Assembly (NCBI GenBank): GCA_903824855.1
Contig: CAIJYI010000045.1
Location: forward strand, 1-44,208
Length of the DNA stretch: 44,208 nt
Direction of reading: 5' to 3'
DNA from: an uncultured bacterium
GTDB lineage: Bacteria > Patescibacteriota > Minisyncoccia > Phycocordibacterales > CAIJYI01
In this document: one piece after another, positions 26,973 to 36,428 of the stretch
How positions within the stretch are numbered: position 1 is the stretch's first letter
Layout of the letters: every line of letters begins with the position of its first letter
Notes under the pieces: generated by a model
The model's input: the letters and a program-made list of their open reading frames with translations, nothing else
The model's database searches: none
Told to the model about the DNA's origin: nothing
Translations under genes and position numbers: made by a program

Positions 26973-27395
26973 ATGTTTTTAGATATAGCGAATGATGTCA
27001 TCAATGATCATTTATTTTTATCCCTTGGAGTACTTTTAGTCGCAATAATAGGTTTCTCTCTTGTGAAATCAATATTCCATTTTACGATAAATAATTTCTT
27101 TCTTTCGAAGGAAGTAGATTTTGCAAAACTTATCTCTAAAGAAGAAATTAATTATTACGGAAACATTTCCGATATGTATGCGTACGGAATGGGGACAGAC
27201 GCATTCGTCCCGGTAAAGCAATTTAAATTTGAATTTATAATGAATGATATTTTATATTTTCATTATGTCCCCTATAGACTTTACGAAAGAGCCGTCGAAG
27301 GGGGAAAATTAGCGATAGTTTATTCTACCACTCGATTGACGAAGGAAATCATTATTAAGGATATCTATTTTCTGAAAGGTAAAATAAATAAGTAA
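26973..27395 (+). CDS. Hypothetical membrane protein
   Basis: GGGAGGTTTTCATG; N-terminal TM LFLSLGVLLVAIIGFSLVKSIF; followed by terminator. Confidence 0.65.
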   Translation: MFLDIANDVINDHLFLSLGVLLVAIIGFSLVKSIFHFTINNFFLSKEVDFAKLISKEEINYYGNISDMYAYGMGTDAFVPVKQFKFEFIMNDILYFHYVPYRLYERAVEGGKLAIVYSTTRLTKEIIIKDIYFLKGKINK

Positions 27396-27401
27396 AAAAG
27401 T

Positions 27402-27430
27402 AAAACCGCCGAAGTTTTCGACGGTTTTTT
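27402..27430. terminator. Intrinsic terminator
   Basis: AAACCGCCGAAGTTTTCGACGGTTTTTT. Confidence 0.75.
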
Positions 27431-27452
27431 ATTTGCCCAAAGATTATGAAAA

Positions 27453-27719
27453 CTATAAATAAACTTCAATCGCGCCTTCCCCGCCATCTTCTATTTTTGA
27501 CTGGCTGAAAGAAATATTCTTTTCCTCTAAAATTGATTTAACAAAATCTCGAAGAACTCCTCCTTTTTCCCGAAAAGTACCCTTCCCTGTAATAATGCGA
27601 ATATGGTGATACTTATTTTCAGAAAAAAGACTAAGCAAAATATCTTTTGCTTCATTACAGGTCTTCCCGTGAAGATCAAGGATATAATCAGGTATTTTTT
27701 GATACTTGTTCATAAACAC
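27453..27719 (-). CDS. Smr-domain protein
   Basis: LDLHGKTCNEAKDILL and HIRIITGKGTFREKGGVLRDFV. Confidence 0.85.
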   Translation of the reverse strand: MFMNKYQKIPDYILDLHGKTCNEAKDILLSLFSENKYHHIRIITGKGTFREKGGVLRDFVKSILEEKNISFSQSKIEDGGEGAIEVYL

Positions 27720-27787
27720 AGTATATGCAAAAAGGCGGAATTTACAAAATATTTAATTCGGATACCAAATCATGATATAATTAAACC

Positions 27788-28690
27788 ATGGAAAATGAAA
27801 AAACAAACTTTCGTATAATTTTTATTGTTATAAATACGGTTGTTCTCATTGCCCTATTTTTAGGCGCTTCATACGTGGGCTACCAATATTATCTCTCTCA
27901 AATAAATCTCAACATCGCAAAACAGGAACTTTCCGGTGCAAAGAAAATGTACCAAGCAAAAATCGCCCTACTTGAAACAGCTCTCGGTCAGAAAAATATC
28001 GAAAATGTCGGATTAAACCAAACACTCACATCAGAACAAAACAAGAACAACTTGTTTGAATCGCAAATACAAGCAATCGGAGGAACCGTGGGAACACTTA
28101 CCAAACTTTCTCAAACAGATAAAGAATTATTACAGAAATATTCCAAAGTGTATTTTTTGAATGAGAATTATATACCACAAAACCTGATGGTCATTAATCC
28201 GAGCTATGTATATAATAAAAGTAAATTACAACAATTCCATACGAGCGCCTATCCATATCTCGTTCAAATGATGGAAGCGGCAACTTCGACAAACCCTCTG
28301 CTGGTTATCAGCGCTTACCGTTCATTCGGAGAACAGGCTTCGCTTAAAGCTAATTACCTTGTCACCTACGGAACGGGAGCAAATAAATTTTCCGCAGATC
28401 AGGGATTCTCAGAGCATGAACTTGGAACGACGGTTGACCTGACGACACCAAAGCTTGGCGCAGGTTTTACAAAATTTGATACGACTACCGCCTATGCATG
28501 GTTGAATGAAAACGCATACAAATACGGTTTCATTATTTCTTACCCAAAACAAAATACTTATTTTCAGTACGAACCATGGCATTGGCGCTTTGTGGGGATT
28601 GAACTGTCGGCGAAACTTCATAGTAGCAATCAATTCTTCTACGATCTTCCGCAGAGAGAAATTGATTCCTATCTCGTCTCCATTTTTTAA
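27788..28690 (+). CDS. D-alanyl-D-alanine carboxypeptidase, VanY/M15 family, membrane-anchored
   Basis: N-terminal TM then SAYRSFGEQ, GFSEHELGTTVDL, EPWHWRFVG. Confidence 0.9.
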   Translation: MENEKTNFRIIFIVINTVVLIALFLGASYVGYQYYLSQINLNIAKQELSGAKKMYQAKIALLETALGQKNIENVGLNQTLTSEQNKNNLFESQIQAIGGTVGTLTKLSQTDKELLQKYSKVYFLNENYIPQNLMVINPSYVYNKSKLQQFHTSAYPYLVQMMEAATSTNPLLVISAYRSFGEQASLKANYLVTYGTGANKFSADQGFSEHELGTTVDLTTPKLGAGFTKFDTTTAYAWLNENAYKYGFIISYPKQNTYFQYEPWHWRFVGIELSAKLHSSNQFFYDLPQREIDSYLVSIF

Positions 28691-28742
28691 TCTCCATAGA
28701 TTAGTGATAAATCGCCAAATCATCAATACCATATATTTACCA

Positions 28743-28773
28743 AAACCACCTTCATTACGAAGGTGGCTTTTTA
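28743..28773. terminator. Intrinsic terminator
   Basis: CCACCTTCATTACGAAGGTGGCTTTTT. Confidence 0.8.
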
Positions 28774-28795
28774 ATATATTTTCTCGACCTAACTT

Positions 28796-31546
28796 TTAGT
28801 ACTCCACGTAATTAATCAGCGTTCTCTTTGCTGAACAATCCACCGCTGTTCCTTGAGTACAAGTCCAATTCCACTTACCGGTCGTGTTGTTGGGGGTTAC
28901 CGCAGATGCCGTACCGATTGAGCAAAGATTTGTCGTAGGTTTAAGCAACGAAGCTTTCCCATTAGCTGTACCGCATGATCCATTTAGTATAACGGAAATC
29001 GTCGCCGTTTTAGTAGTGGATCCTCCTAACCCGGTACAAGTGAGTGTGTAGGTTTTGTCTGCCGTGATATTGTTTACGGCGGTCGTTCCTCCTGTTGTAT
29101 ATATTGATCCAGACCAAGCTCCTGATGCAGTACACGATACCGCATTTGAAGCAGCTGACCAAGTGATATTGCTTGAACCACCTTGAGCTACTGTACTAGG
29201 TGAAGCGGTCAAAGTGAAGTCCGGCAGGGGAATTACTGTAACAATCACTGTATTACTGGTTGTTCCTCCGGGTCCGGTACAAGCGAGAGTGTAAGCGGTG
29301 GAAGTATTAGGATTAACAACAAAACTTGACCCGGTAGTAGAGATAAACGTTCCGCCGGATGCCGTGCAATAAGCCGAATTCGTGGGAGCTGACCATTGGA
29401 GAGTGCTTGAACCCCCCGGTGCTACAGAAGTAGGCGTGGCAGTAAAAGTGAACGCCGGTCGAGGAATTACGGTAACTGTTACCGAATGAGCAACCGTTCC
29501 TCCGGGTCCGGTACAAGTGAGAGTGTAAGTTTTATCGTTCCCGGTAGAGGTAACACCAAGGATTCCGCCTGCGATAGACCTATCTCCTAATGTTCCTCCA
29601 CCTGTTGATGTACAGGATGTCGCGTTGGTGACGGCTGACCATTGAAGAGTACTCCAATCGCCGATTTTAATAGAGGTAGGTGAAGCGGTGAAGGTAAATG
29701 CAGGGAGATCAATGACAGTGTAAGGTGAGTCTATTTTTGATGTAAGGCAATCCATATCAATATCACACAAAGTTCCATAATTCAAACCATAATTCAGCCA
29801 CCAGACATGATTGGTCATTACATGCCCTTTAATGACGGCGTTATACGTCCCTGCCACAGACGGAGCAGTCCATGTATTTGTGGTTTGATTAATTGTCCAA
29901 TCTTCATGATTAAGATATGTCGGGACAGGGGTTTGGATCCAATAACCCGCTTGTAGACTTTTATTTTCCCCGTTAATATTTGCAACAGTATATAAACCCA
30001 ACTCATTGAGACATGCCGCAGAAAAACTTTCTGAAGAGAGAGTCATCGTATCTCCCGGGTTATAATACGGCTTATCGTAATTCCATACATAGCTGATGTC
30101 AAAATAATTATGCACTGCATTCCAAGCAGGCATAACATAAGTATCAGCCTTCGCTGTCCCGGCAAAAGAGAAGATACCAAGCCCTAGCATTAATCCAAGA
30201 AAAACATTCATTCTTTGTGAAGCATTTCTTTTCTTCATAAAATACCAGATCATGGCTCCAATGATTAAGAGAAATACCACGTATAGGACAATTTCCGTTA
30301 CGTTATTCGTTGAATTGTTCGAAAGATTGGCAACGTTTTTTGATTGGATATCGTATGATTTTTGCGCCAGGATTTTTCCGGAAGGATCGACAATCTTAAC
30401 TGAAACCATTGGGTTTGCACAATTGTTGATAACAGAAAGAGCAATCTTTTCCACTCCTCCATTCGAACCCGACTCAATTTTCTTTGAATAATTAGCAATG
30501 CAGAGTTGCTTCTGATCGTTCAACAAAGACAACGAGAGAACTGTGCCTGTGGCAATCCGTGTCGGAGCAAGACGTGAATCAGGGAAGGCATCTGCTGGGC
30601 CGGACCATGTGAGTGTCAAATTAGCCGTGTCTCCTTTTGCATAGTAGTCTTTATCTAATACAAGATTTCCTATCGTCGCACTTGGCCCTTTCTGCACGAA
30701 GTGAAAAGTTACTGAAGGAGAAATTTGTTTACCTTCCGCGTCGGTAAAATATAAAACAGTGTCATATGCTTGTGGTTCAGCTATTTTTGGAATTTGAGAG
30801 GTAAAGTCTAATTTTTTGCCCGGCTCGACAACTATATCTTTTCCTTTTTCCGTCCCAACCTTTTTTCCAAAACTGGAGCGATAATACGTTTGAAAAAGTG
30901 GAGTTATTGTAATATTTTTCGCAGCTATGTTCTCAATAGAACAATGAGCGGTCAATGTTTCCTCCTGGGAAATATCAACGCCTTGTCTGATAGTATATTT
31001 TACGTCATCTCCTTTAACCGTCAAAAAGCATTGAGATGCGTCAAAAGAAACACCGCCTTCCGTTTTGGTTAGAGTAACTTCGGGAGATTGGAGAAAACCG
31101 AAAAGCATACCGTCGGAATTTCGAGCTTCAACCCGAAGACTATATTTTCCGCTCAAATACCCCTGTGCCACATAGGTAGCATTTTTATGAATCGTGGTTC
31201 CGGCGCCAAGAGAAAGTATGTCGTTTTCATACACTTTTTTATCTACTACGGTCAGCACACCCTTGCTGTTTTTTTGAAGAAGGCTAACGGAATAAATGAC
31301 TTCGGGCTGAATACCTACGCGGTTAAAAACATCAAAAGCAATAGCAAAAGCATTTTCCTTTTGATTTACGATGGTAAGATTATATAGATTTACCGTAGCA
31401 ATAATAGTTCCTTCGGTCGGTGTTGCTGGCCTTCCCTCTAGCGGTGGCAGTTCTCTCGCCGCAAACGCGGATGAAAAAGAAAGCGCAAAAATGATGATGG
31501 GCATTAAGAGAAAAATTCTCGACATCTGCGCAAAAAGTGTCTTCAT
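28796..31546 (-). CDS. Large surface protein: signal peptide, ectodomain, internal double TM, three Ig-like repeats
   Basis: Signal peptide MKTLFAQMSRIFLLMPIIIFALSFSSAFA; internal EIVLYVVFLLIIGAMIWYFMKKRN...MNVFLGLMLGLGIFSFAGTAKA; repeats of FTFTAxPTSxxxGxxSTLQWSAxTNxxxCTxxGG...TLxCTGPGGT. Confidence 0.85.
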   Translation of the reverse strand: MKTLFAQMSRIFLLMPIIIFALSFSSAFAARELPPLEGRPATPTEGTIIATVNLYNLTIVNQKENAFAIAFDVFNRVGIQPEVIYSVSLLQKNSKGVLTVVDKKVYENDILSLGAGTTIHKNATYVAQGYLSGKYSLRVEARNSDGMLFGFLQSPEVTLTKTEGGVSFDASQCFLTVKGDDVKYTIRQGVDISQEETLTAHCSIENIAAKNITITPLFQTYYRSSFGKKVGTEKGKDIVVEPGKKLDFTSQIPKIAEPQAYDTVLYFTDAEGKQISPSVTFHFVQKGPSATIGNLVLDKDYYAKGDTANLTLTWSGPADAFPDSRLAPTRIATGTVLSLSLLNDQKQLCIANYSKKIESGSNGGVEKIALSVINNCANPMVSVKIVDPSGKILAQKSYDIQSKNVANLSNNSTNNVTEIVLYVVFLLIIGAMIWYFMKKRNASQRMNVFLGLMLGLGIFSFAGTAKADTYVMPAWNAVHNYFDISYVWNYDKPYYNPGDTMTLSSESFSAACLNELGLYTVANINGENKSLQAGYWIQTPVPTYLNHEDWTINQTTNTWTAPSVAGTYNAVIKGHVMTNHVWWLNYGLNYGTLCDIDMDCLTSKIDSPYTVIDLPAFTFTASPTSIKIGDWSTLQWSAVTNATSCTSTGGGTLGDRSIAGGILGVTSTGNDKTYTLTCTGPGGTVAHSVTVTVIPRPAFTFTATPTSVAPGGSSTLQWSAPTNSAYCTASGGTFISTTGSSFVVNPNTSTAYTLACTGPGGTTSNTVIVTVIPLPDFTLTASPSTVAQGGSSNITWSAASNAVSCTASGAWSGSIYTTGGTTAVNNITADKTYTLTCTGLGGSTTKTATISVILNGSCGTANGKASLLKPTTNLCSIGTASAVTPNNTTGKWNWTCTQGTAVDCSAKRTLINYVEY

Positions 31547-31671
31547 AGTTTTATGATTACTTATAAAAAGGTTAATATTAATACTTTCAGTATATCATAG
31601 AAAAAATGGGGTCGGAAAAAAGTTATGCACATATTTTTACGATGCACGGCAAAATTAATTCTACCAACAAA

Positions 31672-31697
31672 AAACCCGCCGAAGCGGGATTTTTTGA
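31672..31697. terminator. Intrinsic terminator of rplU
   Basis: AAAAAACCCGCCGAAGCGGGATTTTTT. Confidence 0.85.
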
Positions 31698-31700
31698 GTA

Positions 31701-32012
31701 TTAAATTTTTGAGACGGTAACTTTGGAAAAAATCTGTCGGTGACCTCTTTTCTTCAAGTAACGGCTTTTTTGTTTGTATTTAATGGTGGTAACTTTAGCA
31801 TTTCGTCCATTACCTTCGTAAGCGCATTCAATGACCGTTCCTTCAATATACGGGGTGCCGATAGTAACTTCTCCGTCGTCTGAAGTCAAAAGAACCTTAT
31901 CAAAAAGGACTTTGTCTCCCTCTTTTTCGACAGCAAGCTTCTCAACATGGAACGATTGTCCCTGTTCAATTCTGTACTGTTTACCTCCTGTTTCTATAAT
32001 TGCGAATTTCAT
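31701..32012 (-). CDS. rplU: 50S ribosomal protein L21
   Basis: MKFAIIETGGKQYRIEQGQ...VTTIKYKQKSRYLKKRGHRQIFSKVTVSKI. Confidence 0.93.
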   Translation of the reverse strand: MKFAIIETGGKQYRIEQGQSFHVEKLAVEKEGDKVLFDKVLLTSDDGEVTIGTPYIEGTVIECAYEGNGRNAKVTTIKYKQKSRYLKKRGHRQIFSKVTVSKI

Positions 32013-32157
32013 AGTTCTTACATCATACACTAATATCAATAAATTGCAAGCAAATAGAGCTCCTTTCCTTCGGATTACTCATTCCCGGGGTTTAAGGTGA
32101 AAAAACCCCACAAAAAAGGACTATTTTCGTTATTTTTTGGCGTTCCTTATCCCCTTT

Positions 32158-33552
32158 TTACACTTTAAGACGAAACCATGTCTTTTTGCCCGCTTTTACG
32201 ACTTGTCCGTCTTTTGGAGATATTTGGGCGTGTTGGTCGGCAATCTTTTCATTACCGATAGTGATGGCTCCTTCGTCAAAAAGCCGGCGAATTTCCGTAT
32301 TACTCTTCTCTTCGCCAAAGCATTTCTTCACGATAGCAAACGCTTCTATTTCTTCAGAACCAACGCTGATTTCAGGCATATTTTCAGGTACTCCTCCTTT
32401 CTGAAAAGTCTTCACAAATTCTTCTTCCGCATGAATAGCTTTTTCTTCTCCGTGATAGATAGATACGATCTCCTTGGCTAATCGCATTTTTGCATCGCGA
32501 GGATTTCCTCCCTTTTTAATTTTTGAGAAAATATCTTCTATCATATCGAGAGGTGTATAGGTGCAAAGCTCAAAGTATATCGGAAGCGCACTATCAGGAA
32601 CGGACATTATTTTACCATACATATCAAAAGGCAAATCAGTAATCGCAACATAATTTCCCAAACTCTTGCTCATCTTTTCTTTTCCGTCTGTCCCGACCAA
32701 AAGTTCAAAAGACAAAACACTTTGTTCTTCGGAATGGTTCACTTTCATAACCTCACGGCCCATAAGCATATTAAAGGTCTGATCCGTACCGCCAACCTCA
32801 AGATCGCAACTTCCGTATATTTGAGAAAGTATAAACGAATCTATTCCCTGAATAACCGGGTATAACATTTCGTGCATATACAACTCCTCTCCATTTTTTA
32901 TTCTTTCCTGAAACATATCTCGCTGAATAAGTCGTCCGTGTGTAATGTGACGAAGCGTCCAAAGTAACCCTCGAAAAGTGAGACTTTCGATAGATTCTCG
33001 ATTGAGATGAGTTCTCTGCATACGAGTCTGCTCATACACCGCAGCTTTGGAAAGAAATGAGTTTGCAGGAAAAGTAAGAGATTTATCGCCTTCTGTCACG
33101 GTAACCGGATTCGGAGCAAAAATGTCGGCAACACCATAAAACCAATCGGAATTTCTTATCCATGAAAAAACGGAAGTATCGGTGCGGAGAATCTTGCCCA
33201 CCTGATCGAGATACGTTTGCATGTTTTCCTCAATTTCATTTTGTTCCACTTCCGGGCGCACTTTGCTTTTCCCCGTCGGATCGCCGATTGAGGCGGTATA
33301 ATCTCCAATCAGAAAAATAACTTTACAGCCGAGTTCTTGGAATCCGCGAAGTTTGCGCAAAATAACCGAGTGCCCTAAATGAATGTCCGGGCGAGTCGGA
33401 TCAACTCCAAACTTTATGATAATGTCTTTTGAATATTCACCTTTTGCTTTTGCGAGCAATTTTTTACGAAAAGCATCGCCGGGATCAACGAACTGCCCCA
33501 CCCCGCGGGTCAAAAGATCATCTATTTTTTTCTCAATTTCTTTAGTTTCCAT
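32158..33552 (-). CDS. tyrS: Tyrosine--tRNA ligase
   Basis: KFGVDPTRPDIHLGHSVILRKL (HIGH-type), IGDYTASIGDPTGK, EKMSKSLGNYVAI; C-terminal S4-like region. Confidence 0.95.
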   Translation of the reverse strand: METKEIEKKIDDLLTRGVGQFVDPGDAFRKKLLAKAKGEYSKDIIIKFGVDPTRPDIHLGHSVILRKLRGFQELGCKVIFLIGDYTASIGDPTGKSKVRPEVEQNEIEENMQTYLDQVGKILRTDTSVFSWIRNSDWFYGVADIFAPNPVTVTEGDKSLTFPANSFLSKAAVYEQTRMQRTHLNRESIESLTFRGLLWTLRHITHGRLIQRDMFQERIKNGEELYMHEMLYPVIQGIDSFILSQIYGSCDLEVGGTDQTFNMLMGREVMKVNHSEEQSVLSFELLVGTDGKEKMSKSLGNYVAITDLPFDMYGKIMSVPDSALPIYFELCTYTPLDMIEDIFSKIKKGGNPRDAKMRLAKEIVSIYHGEEKAIHAEEEFVKTFQKGGVPENMPEISVGSEEIEAFAIVKKCFGEEKSNTEIRRLFDEGAITIGNEKIADQHAQISPKDGQVVKAGKKTWFRLKV

Positions 33553-33600
33553 ACCATATAATTTACCACAAAAAAAACGCTCCCGCCACCCAAACCAAAC

Positions 33601-33640
33601 AAAAATCTGTCCCGAGGTTCAACCTCTGAGACAGATTAAA
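33601..33640. terminator. Hairpin terminator between histidine kinase and tyrS
   Basis: AATCTGTCCCGAGGTTCAACCTCTGAGACAGATT. Confidence 0.7.
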
Positions 33641-33659
33641 TTAATGTGTTGTAATATTT

Positions 33660-35294
33660 TTATTCTTCACTCATGAGTTCGACGAGGAATTTTGAGCCTT
33701 TGCCTTCTCCTTCCGACTCAATCCAAATACGCCCATGGTGCGCCTTAACGATTTCCTGCGCAATATAAAGTCCGATTCCGCTTCCGTCAGTATAAACCTT
33801 TTGCACTTCTTTTGCTCTACTGAATTTCTGAAAAAGATTACTTATCGTATCCTGCGAAAGCCCCATTCCCGTATCGGTGATAGTGATGAGAGTTTTACCG
33901 GTATCGGTGTCTTTCATAAGACGAACTTCAATACCTCCCGTCGCGGTATATTTTATTGCATTATCCAAAAGATTTGAAAATACCTGGCGAATCTTCCCGA
34001 CATCTGCCGTAATATTATAAGTATCATAATTATCTGTCGTAAAATGAAGAAATAATTTCTTATCTTGAATGGGAACAAGGAATTCATCAAGAAGTGTTCC
34101 TATCATTTTTCTCATTTCTACGGTCTCAAACTTATATGACATTTTCCCCTGCTCAATATGACTAATAGTAAGAAAGTCATCAATGATTGCCGCCAATCGA
34201 CGACCTGATTCATATACTTTAGTGACGACCTCTGAGGTTTTTACAGAAACCTGCCCGTATGTACCTTCGAGGAGCATAGAAGAATATCCGATGATAACCG
34301 TCACCGGCGTTCGAAGCTGATGCGAAGCGATAGAAACAAATTCGGATTTTTTCTTATCCATTTCACGAAGATGTTCATTTGCAACCTCAAGTTCTTCCGC
34401 GATTTTCCGAAGACTCTCACTTTGATCAATTTCACGATGGACGGTATTAATAAGAATGAGACCACCACCGACGACAAGAGCAAAAAGAATGCTGTTTACG
34501 ACAAGGTCCATAATTGATCCTGAAAGGAAGAGACGCATAAGCATCGCCACCCAGAGAACAAAAGTGACCGATTCAACCGCAACAGATTTTATATTGAATA
34601 AATTATGTCTGATAGTTGAATATCCGACAAAAATGGTCATAATAACGGAAGTAACGGGCCCGAACCAGTAGAGATTCCACCAGCCAAAATATGGCAAAAC
34701 AAGGTCTGTCATGACACAAATGAGCGAAGCAGAAAATGTTCCGGTAAAAAGAAAGAGAATTTGTTTTTTTACAATTGGACTTTCTGCACGATAATATTTT
34801 TCCAAAAGTAAATAAAAACAAGCAAAAAAATATATCAATATATACAAACCATAAAATATATATCCCGGACCAAAAATAAATTCCTTAACAGAAATACTGT
34901 CGGGTGGCGAAATGATAAAATCGGGAATATTTATTAAAACAACAATCCATATGTAAATGAGTATTGCGAGTATTTTTTTTCGCAAAGGCAAAAGAGAAAC
35001 GCTTCCATCAATTGATTCAACAAGAAAAAATAGAAAAAAAGGAAAACTTGCCGCTGAAAGATAAAGACATTTTGAAATAATACTTACCAAAACCAAACTG
35101 GTGGAATAATAAAATATTGCCATGCTAAAAACCCAAAGAGAAACAGAAACAGCGAGAAGTGAGAAGAAAATATTTTTTTCCTTATGTCTGTCTGTAAAAT
35201 AGATGAGAAGAGCAAAAACAAAATTAACTGTCCCGACAGAAAGAAGAAGAACATTCTTCATCTCCATTCCAATAAAAAAAGTAACGAGGTTCAT
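33660..35294 (-). CDS. Membrane sensor histidine kinase
   Basis: Multi-TM N-terminus; FVSIASHQLRTPVTVIIGYSSMLLEG (HisKA), N/G boxes VFSNLLDNAIKYT, ITDTGMGLSQD, GSGIGLYIAQEIVKAH. Confidence 0.92.
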   Translation of the reverse strand: MNLVTFFIGMEMKNVLLLSVGTVNFVFALLIYFTDRHKEKNIFFSLLAVSVSLWVFSMAIFYYSTSLVLVSIISKCLYLSAASFPFFLFFLVESIDGSVSLLPLRKKILAILIYIWIVVLINIPDFIISPPDSISVKEFIFGPGYIFYGLYILIYFFACFYLLLEKYYRAESPIVKKQILFLFTGTFSASLICVMTDLVLPYFGWWNLYWFGPVTSVIMTIFVGYSTIRHNLFNIKSVAVESVTFVLWVAMLMRLFLSGSIMDLVVNSILFALVVGGGLILINTVHREIDQSESLRKIAEELEVANEHLREMDKKKSEFVSIASHQLRTPVTVIIGYSSMLLEGTYGQVSVKTSEVVTKVYESGRRLAAIIDDFLTISHIEQGKMSYKFETVEMRKMIGTLLDEFLVPIQDKKLFLHFTTDNYDTYNITADVGKIRQVFSNLLDNAIKYTATGGIEVRLMKDTDTGKTLITITDTGMGLSQDTISNLFQKFSRAKEVQKVYTDGSGIGLYIAQEIVKAHHGRIWIESEGEGKGSKFLVELMSEE

Positions 35295-35296
35295 AA

Positions 35297-36358
35297 TTAT
35301 AAAATAATTTTTCCCCAACTTCTGAGGGGGGCTCTTTTAAATCCATTTTCTCGAGCTAACCGGGCAATAGTATCTACATTCTCCAAACTCACATGCCCGA
35401 CGGAAAAATCGTCATTGTATTTTTCTTTTGCGAGGATCATTGTTTCCGCCATACAAGAGAACGCTTCTCCTTTCGAAAGTCCCATTTTTGTCGTATACCC
35501 CACTCCTTCCGGCAGTTTAGATATAGCTCCGTCCACGACAACAACATCAGGTCTTTCTAGAGAGATTGATTTGGAAACATTTTGCGGTTGCGTCACATCA
35601 TATATGATTGCATTTTTCTTGAGCTTTTCAGATGTAAGGATTGTTCCTTCCGCACTGGTTGCAACAACGACAACATCGACATCGGCCACTTGCGTTAAAT
35701 TATCAGATACTTCAATTGATAAATTTGGATTTAATCGTATAAATTCCGCTTTTGCTTTTTGTAAATGTTCAGGCGTCCTTCCTATTAATATTGCATTTTG
35801 AACTCCTCCATCACGAATGAGTAATTTTGAAATACCGCTACCAATAGAGCCGGTCGCCCCGATGATTGCAAATTTCGCTTTCGACATATCAATATCTTTT
35901 TTTTGACAGATTGTTCGGATTCCCTCAAAGGCCATAAATACCGTAAGAGCGTTTCCGTTGGTAATTTTTGTTTTATACTTTCCGACCATATCTACGCCAC
36001 CTGAAACAACAACCGAGGTTAAGGATCCAAGCCCGATAATACGATTACCACGATTTGATGCAAGTTTGACTCCTCTCTCCACTTCACGAGATGCTTTTTT
36101 CCTATCTTTCATCATATCTCGCCCGGTCATGGGAATAGCAATAATTTCTCCTTTTACCTCTTCCCCATCATTAGTTTTTAGTCCATAAATTTTCCCCACA
36201 ACGAGAGGTCCCGTCATTAAAAGAATTTTTCTTAAAAGCCATTTGGGAATATATCGCGCTATGGGATATTTTACGTAAATATCTTCGAATCCTCGCGGGT
36301 GTATAAGAAAAGCAAAACGAAATTCTTTTAAGTTATTTTTTTTAATTAATTGATTCAT
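35297..36358 (-). CDS. Long-chain acyl-ACP reductase-like (AAR-family-like) oxidoreductase
   Basis: GLGSLTSVVV, ITNGNALTVFMA, AKFAIIGATGSIGSGISKLL (Rossmann), EAFSCMAETMILAKEKYNDDFSVGHVSLENVDTIARLARENGF, matching the cyanobacterial AAR layout including the catalytic Cys region. Confidence 0.7.
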   Translation of the reverse strand: MNQLIKKNNLKEFRFAFLIHPRGFEDIYVKYPIARYIPKWLLRKILLMTGPLVVGKIYGLKTNDGEEVKGEIIAIPMTGRDMMKDRKKASREVERGVKLASNRGNRIIGLGSLTSVVVSGGVDMVGKYKTKITNGNALTVFMAFEGIRTICQKKDIDMSKAKFAIIGATGSIGSGISKLLIRDGGVQNAILIGRTPEHLQKAKAEFIRLNPNLSIEVSDNLTQVADVDVVVVATSAEGTILTSEKLKKNAIIYDVTQPQNVSKSISLERPDVVVVDGAISKLPEGVGYTTKMGLSKGEAFSCMAETMILAKEKYNDDFSVGHVSLENVDTIARLARENGFKRAPLRSWGKIIL

Positions 36359-36363
36359 AAAAA

Positions 36364-36396
36364 AATATTTATGAACATATCATGTTCATAAATATT
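36364..36396. promoter_or_regulatory. Perfect 15-bp inverted repeat 5' of the AAR-like gene
   Basis: AATATTTATGAACAT-ATC-ATGTTCATAAATATT. Confidence 0.75.
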
Positions 36397-36428
36397 ATAT
36401 CATATTAAGAAACTAAAAACACAGAAAT

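Noticed and set aside
31701-32012. Missing rpmA (L27) next to rplU as an anomaly
   Set aside because: L27 could be elsewhere in the genome; absence within this window alone is not informative.
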